Under the pieces are notes generated by a model. The model worked only from the letters and a program-made list of their open reading frames with translations, was not told where the DNA came from and did no database searches. A stretch of DNA of 9,939 nt from Rubrivivax sp. (GTDB lineage Bacteria > Pseudomonadota > Gammaproteobacteria > Burkholderiales > Burkholderiaceae). Shown here one piece after another: positions 1 to 5,382 of the stretch; the stretch's first letter is position 1, and each line of letters starts with the position of its first letter. A program made the position numbers and the translations under genes. The stretch spans positions 1 through 9,939 of the forward strand of contig SEEY01000098.1 in assembly GCA_004211235.1 (NCBI GenBank), read 5' to 3'.

Positions 1-133
1 GGTGCAGCGGCAGGCCCAGCTCGGCCACGGCGGCCTCCCAGCGTGACTGCCAGGACGCGTCGCTCGGCGCGGCGTTGGCGGCCACCGTCGGCTGCAGCGT
101 GAAGCTCAACCCCCGCCGGGCACAGATCGCGTC
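1..133 (-). pseudogene. Inverted internal piece of the same amidohydrolase gene
   Basis: Read on the minus strand from about 133 down to 1, one open frame gives AICARRGLSFTLQP, then TVAANAAPSDASWQSR and WEAAVAELGLPLH. This matches the pattern just before the GAGHD motif in carbamoylase-type M20 proteins (an 'ARRGL-x-hydrophobic' strand, a Pro/Ala loop, then a helix ending in LGLP). It joins perfectly, in sense, to the plus-strand text from 129 onward (ASWQSR...LHRLPSGAGHD). It is therefore the missing upstream part of the 3-362 gene placed in inverse orientation, not a separate gene. It has no start or stop of its own in the window. Confidence 0.8.
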
Positions 134-186
134 CTGGCAGTCACGCTGGGAGGCCGCCGTGGCCGAGCTGGGCCTGCCGCTGCACC
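1..186. repeat. Perfect 59-bp inverted repeat (arms 1-59 and 128-186) with 68-nt spacer
   Basis: Bases 1-59 are the exact reverse complement of bases 128-186 (paired positions sum to 187), and pairing stops at 60/127. Both arms are coding sequence of the same amidohydrolase: the plus arm encodes ASWQSRWEAAVAELGLPLH and the minus arm encodes the same peptide. The 68-nt spacer is not filler. Read on the minus strand it continues the same protein upstream (ICARRGLSFTLQP, then TVAANAAPSD). The plus strand therefore folds back at about 127/128. The hexamer cgcgtc at 128-133 could be the microhomology used at the junction. This is typical of chimeric reads or contig ends, though a genuine inversion cannot be excluded. 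Confidence 0.95.
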
Positions 187-362
187 GCCTTCCCTCCGGC
201 GCCGGACATGACGCGATGAAGATCCACGAGCTGCTGCCCCAGGCCATGCTGTTCGTGCGCGGCGGCAATGGCGGCATCAGCCACAACCCGCTGGAATCGG
301 TGACGGTGGATGACGCGGAGTTGGCCGTCGAGGCCTTTGAACGTTTGCTGAGAATGCTTTGA
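3..362 (+). CDS. C-terminal fragment of M20-family amidohydrolase (allantoate/N-carbamoyl-amino-acid hydrolase type), 5' end not authentic
   Basis: The frame is open from the window edge to the TGA at 360-362, but only about 129-362 is genuine gene sequence, because the bases before it are an inverted copy of the same gene. The genuine part has the conserved tail of hydantoinase/carbamoylase-type Zn enzymes (AllC, ureidopropionase and N-carbamoyl-L-amino-acid hydrolase relatives). It contains SGAGHDAM (His codon 207-209), MLFVRGGNGGISHNPLE (His codon 282-284, a catalytic-domain residue of the family) and a closing helix. Such enzymes split a carbamoyl or ureido C-N bond, releasing ammonia and CO2 or urea-derived nitrogen, in the cytoplasm. 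The TTG at 75 is not a credible start, since it lies inside the inverted segment. The gene ends 2 bases before the next one, so the two are probably co-transcribed. The exact substrate cannot be decided from about 78 residues. Confidence 0.8.
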   Translation, partial: CSGRPSSATAASQRDCQDASLGAALAATVGCSVKLNPRRAQIASWQSRWEAAVAELGLPLHRLPSGAGHDAMKIHELLPQAMLFVRGGNGGISHNPLESVTVDDAELAVEAFERLLRML

Positions 363-364
363 CC

Positions 365-1600
365 ATGTCTTCCACTTCAGCCAGCACCGACGACTGGATC
401 GCCGAGCACTTCGACGAGGAAGTCCGCTTCCTCCAGCACCTCGTCCGCATCCCCACCGACACCCCGCCCGGCAACAACGCCCCGCACGCCGAGCGCACCG
501 CCGAGCTGCTGACCGGACTCGGCTTCGAGGTCGAGAAGCACGCCGTACCCGCCGTGGACGTGCAAGCCGCCGGCATGCAGTCCATCACCAATCTCATCGT
601 CCGCCACCGTTTCTCCGACGACGGCCCGACGATCGCGCTGAATGCCCACGGTGACGTGGTGCCGCCCGGCGAAGGCTGGTTGCGCGACCCTTACGGCGCC
701 GAGATTGAAGACGGCAAGCTCTACGGCCGCGCCTCGGCCGTCAGCAAGAGCGACTTCGCGACCTTCACGTTCGCGCTGCTGGCGCTGAAGAACTCGGGCC
801 TGCCACTGAAGGGCGCGGTCGAGCTGCACTTCACCTACGACGAGGAGTTCGGCGGCGAACTGGGCCCGGGCTGGCTGCTCGCGCAAGGCCTCACAAAGCC
901 CGACTACCTGATTGCCGCCGGCTTCAGCTACCAGGTCGTCACGGCCCACAACGGCTGCCTGCAGATGGAGGTGACGCTGCACGGCCTGGCCTCGCATGCG
1001 GCCTACCCGAGCACGGGCATCGACGCGCTGCAGGCGGCCACCAAACTGCTGACCGCGCTTTACGCCCACAACGACGTGCTGAAGACGCGGCTGTCCGACG
1101 TGCCAGGCATCAACCACCCCTATCTCAACGTCGGCCGCATCGACGGCGGCAGCAACACCAACGTGGTGCCCGGCAAGGTCGTGCTGAAGCTGGACCGCCG
1201 CATGATTCCCGAGGAAGACCCGGTGGCAGTGGAGGCCGAGGTACGCGCGCTGATCGAGGCCGCTGTCGCGCAGAGCCCGGGAGTGAAGCCGGAGATCAAG
1301 CGACTGCTCCTCGCCCGTTCGATGAGACCGCTGCCCGCCGCCGCTCCCCTCATCGCGGCGCTGCAGAAGCACGCGCAGGCCGTGTTCGGCGAGGACATCC
1401 CCACCTCCGGCACGCCGCTCTACACCGACGTTCGCCTCTACACCGCGCACGGCATCCCGGCCGCGATCTACGGCGCAGGGCCGCGCACGGTGCTGGAGAG
1501 CAATGCCAAGCGCGCGGACGAACACCTCGTGCTCGGCGACCTGAAGCGCGCGACCCAGGTGGTGGCGCGCACACTGGCGGACCTGCTCGCCAAAGCCTGA
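365..1600 (+). CDS. M20-family zinc metallohydrolase (ArgE/DapE/dipeptidase-like)
   Basis: A 411-residue cytoplasmic hydrolase of the M20 clan, whose members cut amide bonds in N-acyl, N-carbamoyl or dipeptide substrates with two zinc ions. Visible family features are the first ligand motif HGD (His95, Asp97), a GRxSAxxKSD segment with the bridging Asp130, the catalytic and ligand pair Glu160-Glu161 in YDEEFGGE, and the inserted dimerisation domain with ASHAAYPSTG. The closing GIPAAIYGAGP and ADEHL segments are also present. In most family members a His sits three residues before the Asp of the final D-E motif. Here that residue is Lys382 (KRADE), so the second metal site may be changed. ATG 365 is preferred over an upstream TTG at 359 because it lies just after the previous stop (360-362). 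No signal peptide is seen. Its place next to another amidohydrolase suggests a late step in breaking down a nitrogen compound; the substrate is unknown. Confidence 0.85.
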   Translation: MSSTSASTDDWIAEHFDEEVRFLQHLVRIPTDTPPGNNAPHAERTAELLTGLGFEVEKHAVPAVDVQAAGMQSITNLIVRHRFSDDGPTIALNAHGDVVPPGEGWLRDPYGAEIEDGKLYGRASAVSKSDFATFTFALLALKNSGLPLKGAVELHFTYDEEFGGELGPGWLLAQGLTKPDYLIAAGFSYQVVTAHNGCLQMEVTLHGLASHAAYPSTGIDALQAATKLLTALYAHNDVLKTRLSDVPGINHPYLNVGRIDGGSNTNVVPGKVVLKLDRRMIPEEDPVAVEAEVRALIEAAVAQSPGVKPEIKRLLLARSMRPLPAAAPLIAALQKHAQAVFGEDIPTSGTPLYTDVRLYTAHGIPAAIYGAGPRTVLESNAKRADEHLVLGDLKRATQVVARTLADLLAKA

Positions 1601-1645
1601 GCCACGTGCCGTGAGCCGGTTCCAGCCAGCATCGCCGGGGTGTCC

Positions 1646-2605
1646 ATGACGAAGACGCGCCGCCGGGAGGGCGCCGATCTGCAGGAATTGCTGGCGCTGA
1701 ACCTCGCCGATCTGCAGCTGCTGGCCGTGCTGCTGCAGGAGGGCAGCGTCACGCGCGCCGCCGAGCGCACGCGCCAGCCGCAGCCGGCGGTCAGCCGCAA
1801 GCTGCAGCGGCTGCGCGCGGTGATGGGCGATCCGCTGCTGGTGCGCAGCGGGTCCAGCCTCGTTCCGACCGAGCGCGCCGCGCTGTTGCGCGAGCCGCTG
1901 GCCGAGATCCTGTCGCAGGTGGCGCGGCTGAGCGCCGGCAGCGGCTTCGACCCGGCGACGACGCAGCGCGCCTTCGTCATCGCCTCGGCCGACAGCCTGG
2001 CGCCGACCTTCCTGCCGGAAGTGATTGCGCGAGTCACGTCCGCCGGCTCGCGCATCGCCGTGCACGTGCGCCCGGTCGACCCCGCCTTCGACATCGCCCA
2101 GGCGCTGGACGCCGGCCACATCGACCTGGTCGTCAGCAACGAGCCGAGGCCGCGCGAGGACCTGCGCCTCGGGCCGCTCTACAGCGACGAGGTGGTCTGC
2201 ATCATGCGCGAAGGCCACCCGCTGGCGCAGGAGCGGCGGCTGTCCCTGGCGCGCTACCTGCGCATGAGCCATCTGGTGCCCCACGCCGGCACGGCGCCGC
2301 GCACCGGGCCCATCGACGGCGAACTGGCCAAGACGGGCTACCAGCGCCGCATCACCGCGACGGTGCCTGAATTCAACCTCGTGCCCTATGTGCTGACGCG
2401 CTCCGACCTCGTCTTCACCACGGCACGCCGCTTCGCCGAGCACTATGCGGCCATGATGCCGCTGGTCATCGTCCGGGCGCCAAGCGAGCTGCCGCCCATG
2501 AACTTCTACCAGCTCTGGCACGAGCGCAGCCACGCCAGCCCGGCGAGCCGCTGGCTGCGCGAGCAGGTGAGCGCCGTTGCACAGGATCTGACGCGCGCCA
2601 CCTGA
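1646..2605 (+). CDS. LysR-type transcriptional regulator
   Basis: A 319-residue protein with the classic LysR layout. The N-terminal winged helix-turn-helix covers about residues 15-75 (LADLQLLAVLLQEGSVTRAA, QPAVSRKLQRL, then the wing GDPLLVRSGSSLVPTERA). A linker helix and a two-lobed periplasmic-binding-type effector domain of about 220 residues follow (SADSLAPTFLPEVI near its start, DLVVSNEPRPREDLRLGPLY in the middle). ATG 1646 has GGGG 5 bases upstream. A GTG at 1640 in the same frame would add two residues and is less likely. The gene follows the M20 hydrolase after 45 bases and is codirectional with the genes it probably controls, rather than divergent as is common for LysR genes. The effector is probably the substrate or an intermediate of the neighbouring pathway; this is inferred from position only. 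Confidence 0.93.
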   Translation: MTKTRRREGADLQELLALNLADLQLLAVLLQEGSVTRAAERTRQPQPAVSRKLQRLRAVMGDPLLVRSGSSLVPTERAALLREPLAEILSQVARLSAGSGFDPATTQRAFVIASADSLAPTFLPEVIARVTSAGSRIAVHVRPVDPAFDIAQALDAGHIDLVVSNEPRPREDLRLGPLYSDEVVCIMREGHPLAQERRLSLARYLRMSHLVPHAGTAPRTGPIDGELAKTGYQRRITATVPEFNLVPYVLTRSDLVFTTARRFAEHYAAMMPLVIVRAPSELPPMNFYQLWHERSHASPASRWLREQVSAVAQDLTRAT

Positions 2606-2653
2606 GCCGGCACGGGGGTCTGTATGGCCCCGGCGGTATGGGCCACATGGCCG

Positions 2654-2670
2654 GTGCATGGCTTTTGCTA
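2654..2670 (+). promoter_or_regulatory. Possible sigma-54 (-24/-12) promoter before the first binding-protein gene
   Basis: The stretch GTGCATGGCTTTTGCTA resembles the sigma-54 consensus TGGCACG-N4-TTGCW with correct spacing: TG (2655-2656), ten bases, GC (2667-2668). The -12 half TTTTGCT is perfect, but the first of the two highly conserved G residues of the -24 half is T. Transcription would start near 2680, leaving a short leader before the ATG at 2717. A matching element lies before the paralogous gene at 5383. No enhancer-binding-protein site is clear. Confidence 0.35.
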
Positions 2671-2704
2671 TGCCTCCGCGGTTCCTAGACTGAAGTCATT
2701 CATC

Positions 2705-2710
2705 CAGGAG
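2705..2710 (+). promoter_or_regulatory. Ribosome binding site that fixes the start at 2717
   Basis: CAGGAG lies 6 bases before the ATG at 2717. It decides for this start over in-frame upstream ATGs such as 2624. The protein from 2717 begins with a proper twin-arginine signal, while the upstream extension looks like non-coding text. Confidence 0.75.
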
Positions 2711-2716
2711 CCGCTC

Positions 2717-3745
2717 ATGCAACGCCGCCAATTGCTCAAGTTCGCCGCCGCCTGCGCGCCGGCACTTCCCGTCGCGGCACGCGCCGCTTCGGCCGCCAAG
2801 CTGACGCCGATCAGGTTCACGCTGGACTTCCGCATCAGCGGCCAGGTCGCGCCCTTCTTCGTCGCGCTGGCCAAGGGTTACTACCGCGAGCAGGGGCTGG
2901 ACGTCAGCATCGACGTCGGCAACGGCTCCGTCGCGTCGATCACGCGCGTGGCCAGCGGCGCCTACGACATGGGCTTCGGCGACATCAGCTCGCTGGTCGA
3001 GTTCAACGCCGAGGCCGGCCGGGCCGACCTCGTGCGCGCCGTCTACCAGTACTACAACCGCGCGCCCTTCGTCATCATCGGCCGCCGCGACCGTGGCCTG
3101 GGCAACGACTGGCGCAGCATTGCCGGCAAGCGCATTGCCGCCGGTGCCGTGGAATCGACACGCCGCGCCTGGCCGATGGCCGCCAAGCAGCTGGGCATGA
3201 AGGCAGACGCCTTCGAGTGGGTCACGACCGACTTCTCGCAGCGCGACAACGTCATCGTGCGCGGCGACGTCGACGGCGCGACCTACTTCCACGACTCCGC
3301 CGTCTCGCTGTTCCAGCGCATCCCGGCCGAGCAGCTCGCAGTGCTGAAGTACTCGGACGCCGGCCTGCAGCTCTACGGCAACGCCATCCTGACGTCGACC
3401 AAGCTGGCCACCGCCAACCCGGCCGCGGTGGCCGGATTCCTGCGCGCCACCCAACGCGGCCTGAACGACACGCTCGCCGATCCGGCCGCCGCGATGGCGC
3501 ATGTCATCGCCCGCGAACCGCTGCTGAACGCGGCGACCGAGGTCTCGCGCTGGCAGATCACCGCCGGCTACGTGACCGGCGCCGACACGCGCCAGCACGG
3601 CCTGGGCGGCGTGCAGCGCACGCTCGCCGAGCAGCAGATCGCCTCGGTCGCCGAGACCTTCGGGCTCAAGGCCAGGCCGGCTTTCGATGCGGTCTATGAC
3701 TTGCGCTTTCTGCCGCCGCAGTCTGAACGGATGCCGAAGGCATGA
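2717..3745 (+). CDS. ABC transporter substrate-binding protein, NMT1/THI5-like (NitT/TauT family), Tat-type signal
   Basis: A 342-residue periplasmic solute-binding protein. The N-terminus MQRRQLLKFAAACAPALPVA carries a twin-arginine (RRxLLK) export motif with an ARAASA-type cleavage region near residue 25. The mature part opens with the NMT1/SsuA-like core: FTLDFRISGQVAPFFVALAK, GYYREQGLDVSIDVGNGS and TRVASGAYDMGFGDISSL. This family binds small organic compounds such as thiamine-precursor pyrimidines, sulfonates, nitrate analogues and riboflavin. It is clearly paralogous to the protein at 5383-6429, with the same motif order and nearly the same length. It has no ATPase or permease of its own beside it and probably feeds the single pair downstream. 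Its stop overlaps the deaminase start in an ATGA, implying translational coupling. Grouping with a deaminase and an oxygenase suggests a heterocyclic ligand (inference). Confidence 0.88.
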   Translation: MQRRQLLKFAAACAPALPVAARAASAAKLTPIRFTLDFRISGQVAPFFVALAKGYYREQGLDVSIDVGNGSVASITRVASGAYDMGFGDISSLVEFNAEAGRADLVRAVYQYYNRAPFVIIGRRDRGLGNDWRSIAGKRIAAGAVESTRRAWPMAAKQLGMKADAFEWVTTDFSQRDNVIVRGDVDGATYFHDSAVSLFQRIPAEQLAVLKYSDAGLQLYGNAILTSTKLATANPAAVAGFLRATQRGLNDTLADPAAAMAHVIAREPLLNAATEVSRWQITAGYVTGADTRQHGLGGVQRTLAEQQIASVAETFGLKARPAFDAVYDLRFLPPQSERMPKA

Positions 3746-4239
3746 CCGCCGTGAACGATGCGCTGAACGACACGGACGCGCTCTACCTGCGCCGCGCCAT
3801 CGAGCTCTCCGCACAGGCCGGCGAGCGCGGCAACCGGCCGTTCGGCGCGGTCATCGTTGCCGGCAGCGGCGCGGTGCTCGGCGAGGCACGCAACGACAAC
3901 GCCGAGACCGGCGACTGCACGGGCCATGCCGAAGTGAACGCGCTTCGTGCAGCGGCGCGGGAAAACCCCCGCGGCGCCTTTGCCGGCGCCACGATGTATG
4001 CGTCCGGCGAGCCCTGCGTGATGTGCGCGGGCGCGATCTTCTGGTCGGGCATCCGGCGCGTCGTCTTCGGTATCGATGCCGTCAGCCTGCGGACATTTCG
4101 CGTCCTGCAGGCGGGCGCGGACGACCTCGAGATGTCCTGCCGCGACGTTTTCAAGACTTCTTCCCAACCTTTCGAGGTGCTCGGCCCGGCGCTCGCCGAC
4201 GAAGCCATCGCACCTCACAACGCCTTTTGGCTTCGTTGA
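3742..4239 (+). CDS. Zinc-dependent nucleobase/nucleoside deaminase (GuaD/TadA-like CMP/dCMP deaminase fold)
   Basis: A 165-residue cytidine-deaminase-like protein. The zinc and proton-shuttle signature is complete: HAE (His62, Glu64) and PCVMC (Cys92, Cys95), followed by AGAIFWSGIRRVVFGIDA. These residues bind one Zn2+ and hydrolyse an exocyclic amino group to a carbonyl plus ammonia. Length and the C-terminal part, with its FKTSSQPFEVLGP segment, look closer to the guanine-deaminase-type nucleoside deaminases (COG0590) than to housekeeping tRNA deaminase TadA, and the operon setting also argues against TadA. ATG 3742 overlaps the previous stop (ATGA), and GAAGG a few bases upstream serves as ribosome binding site. 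The gene sits between a periplasmic binding protein and a 2OG oxygenase, so a small heterocyclic amine (guanine-, cytosine- or pterin-like) is the likely substrate. The exact base is not determinable. Confidence 0.88.
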   Translation: MTAVNDALNDTDALYLRRAIELSAQAGERGNRPFGAVIVAGSGAVLGEARNDNAETGDCTGHAEVNALRAAARENPRGAFAGATMYASGEPCVMCAGAIFWSGIRRVVFGIDAVSLRTFRVLQAGADDLEMSCRDVFKTSSQPFEVLGPALADEAIAPHNAFWLR

Positions 4240-4252
4240 TCGGATATTTGCC

Positions 4253-5230
4253 ATGAACACGATGCAGGAACTGCAGCGCGAATCCCTGATGGGCGCGATG
4301 GGCTCCGAGACCCATGAGCGCGAGGTCCGCGTCATCGACCTGGCGGACTTCGATGCCCGCCGGGCCGAGATCGCCGACCAGCTCTGGGATGCCGCGGTCG
4401 ACGTCGGCTTCTTCCAGTTGAAGAACCACGGCATCGCACCGGCCACCATCACGCAGGCCTTCACGCTGACCGAGCGCTTCTTCGCCCTGCCGGATGAGAT
4501 CAAGGGCCGGCATCCGCTGAAAAAGCAGCTCAATGCCGGCTGGGAAAGCCGCGCCCAGGTGCGCCCATCGACCGGCACGCCGGACCAGAAGGAGTCCTAC
4601 CAGATCACGCGCCCGCACATGGCCGGGCAGTGGCCCGACGACGAGCTGCCGAAGTTCCAGGCGACGATGCTGGACTTCGAACGCCAGGCCTGGCATGTCG
4701 GCATGCGCGTGCTGTCCTGCTTTGCGGCCAAGCTGGGCTTCGCGGACGACTTCTTCACCGTCGCACATGACCCGTCACAGCCCGGCTACCAGAGCACGCT
4801 GCGCCTGCTGCACTACTTCGCCATCGAACCGGCGCACCGCGAGCGCCTCGGGCTGTGGCGCGCCGGCGCGCACACGGACTTCGACTGCCTCACGCTGCTG
4901 TTCCAGCGTGCCGGTCAGGGCGGCCTGCAGGTGCTGCCCGGCAAGGACATGGCGTCTCGCGCCTGGACGCCGATCAAGCCCGCCGACGATCTCATCACCT
5001 GCAACATCGGCGACATGCTGATGCGCTGGAGCGACGACCAGCTGCCCTCCAACTTCCACCGCGTGAAGAACCCTGCGGCCGATGAGTACCAGGGCGCGCG
5101 CTACAGCCTGGCGTTCTTCGCGCAGGCCAACCGCGACGTGGTGATCGAAAGCCCCTCGGCCAAGTACCCGCCGATCACGGCCGAGGACTACCTGCAGCAG
5201 CGCGTGGCCGCCAATTTCGCCAAGTACTGA
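4253..5230 (+). CDS. Isopenicillin-N-synthase-like Fe(II)/2-oxoglutarate-dependent oxygenase
   Basis: A 325-residue enzyme with the two-part plant/IPNS arrangement. The N-terminal DIOX_N-type region covers about residues 25-125 (VRVIDLADFD, then VGFFQLKNHGI and LTERFFALP). The C-terminal jelly roll holds the iron triad His207-x-Asp209 (AHTDFDCLTLLFQ) and His269 (SNFHRVKNP). The 2-oxoglutarate-binding Arg283-x-Ser285 lies in GARYSLAFF. All key residues are present, so it should be an active hydroxylase or oxidase. Family members include IPNS, ACC oxidase, gibberellin oxidases and fungal thymine 7-hydroxylase. The last is a suggestive parallel here because the preceding gene is a nucleobase-type deaminase. 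The gene starts 13 bases after the deaminase stop with no strong ribosome site. In-frame ATGs at 4262, 4289 and 4298 are alternatives, and 4253 gives the usual family length. The substrate is inferred only. Confidence 0.9.
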   Translation: MNTMQELQRESLMGAMGSETHEREVRVIDLADFDARRAEIADQLWDAAVDVGFFQLKNHGIAPATITQAFTLTERFFALPDEIKGRHPLKKQLNAGWESRAQVRPSTGTPDQKESYQITRPHMAGQWPDDELPKFQATMLDFERQAWHVGMRVLSCFAAKLGFADDFFTVAHDPSQPGYQSTLRLLHYFAIEPAHRERLGLWRAGAHTDFDCLTLLFQRAGQGGLQVLPGKDMASRAWTPIKPADDLITCNIGDMLMRWSDDQLPSNFHRVKNPAADEYQGARYSLAFFAQANRDVVIESPSAKYPPITAEDYLQQRVAANFAKY

Positions 5231-5268
5231 TCCTGGGCACCACAGAGGGGCGCGCGGATCGCCCGCCG

Positions 5269-5280
5269 ACCACCGGTGGT
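5269..5280. promoter_or_regulatory. Perfect 12-bp palindrome, possible operator
   Basis: ACCACCGGTGGT is identical to its reverse complement and is centred about 66 bases upstream of the sigma-54-like element's downstream half and 108 bases before the gene start. Its right side reads GGTGCA when shifted by three bases (5278-5283), which equals an NtrC half-site, but the matching left half is absent. It could be a binding site for the local regulator or a chance GC-rich dyad. Confidence 0.3.
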
Positions 5281-5321
5281 GCAGGCGCAATCGAAAGTCC
5301 AAGACCGCCCCAAGCAACGTC

Positions 5322-5337
5322 GGGCATGGAACTTGTG
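5322..5337 (+). promoter_or_regulatory. Possible sigma-54-like promoter before the second binding-protein gene
   Basis: GGGCATGGAACTTGTG has GG (5323-5324), ten bases, then GT (5335-5336) where GC is expected. Its -24 half GGCATGG fits the consensus well and its -12 half TTGTG only partly. The word GCATGG-N3-TTG is shared with 2656-2667, and the distance to the start codon is nearly the same (48 versus 50 bases from the last G). The shared placement is the stronger argument. Each site alone is weak. Confidence 0.33.
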
Positions 5338-5382
5338 TACCTCACAGGAATACCACGCCACCCGCCCTCTCAAGGACATCGA

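Larger units (their letters stand above)
2606..2716 (+). promoter_or_regulatory. Intergenic control region with inverted repeats before the first binding-protein gene
   Basis: This 111-base gap contains three dyads. TGGCCC/GGGCCA (2625-2630 and 2640-2645) could form a 6-bp hairpin just after the LysR stop. GGCCA-CA-TGGCC spans 2641-2652. The imperfect palindrome GCATGGC-TTTT-GCTATGC spans 2656-2673, with six of seven pairs matching. The words ATGGCC, ATGGGCC, ATGGCC and ATGGC begin at 2624, 2638, 2647 and 2658. A promoter and a LysR operator would be expected here, and the 2656-2673 dyad is the best operator candidate. It overlaps the sigma-54-like element listed separately. Confidence 0.4.
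5231..5382 (+). promoter_or_regulatory. Intergenic control region before the second binding-protein gene
   Basis: This 152-base gap separates the oxygenase from the transporter genes. It contains a perfect 12-bp palindrome ACCACCGGTGGT at 5269-5280 and a sigma-54-like element at 5322-5337. AAGGAC (5372-5377) serves as ribosome binding site 5 bases before ATG 5383. No convincing terminator with a T-run is visible. The second transcription unit may therefore have its own promoter while read-through from upstream remains possible. Confidence 0.45.

Noticed and set aside
75..128. TTG at 75 as start of the hydrolase gene
   Set aside because: It lies within the inverted segment, and the true upstream coding text is on the opposite strand there.
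377..2659. Very long minus-strand open frame (760 codons) opposite the M20 and LysR genes
   Set aside because: It is the antisense shadow of two well-recognised genes in GC-rich DNA. Its product is Arg/Gly/His/Gln-rich with no recognisable domain.
2624..2716. Upstream ATG at 2624 as start of the first binding protein
   Set aside because: A ribosome binding site and a twin-arginine signal peptide fit ATG 2717. The upstream extension has no signal-peptide or conserved character.
2696..3814. Minus-strand open frame opposite the first binding-protein gene
   Set aside because: Shadow of a clearly conserved plus-strand gene; no domain-like segments.
3742..4239. Identification of the deaminase as tRNA adenosine deaminase TadA
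   Set aside because: The C-terminal half and the catabolic/transport operon setting fit a small-molecule deaminase better, although the zinc motifs are shared.
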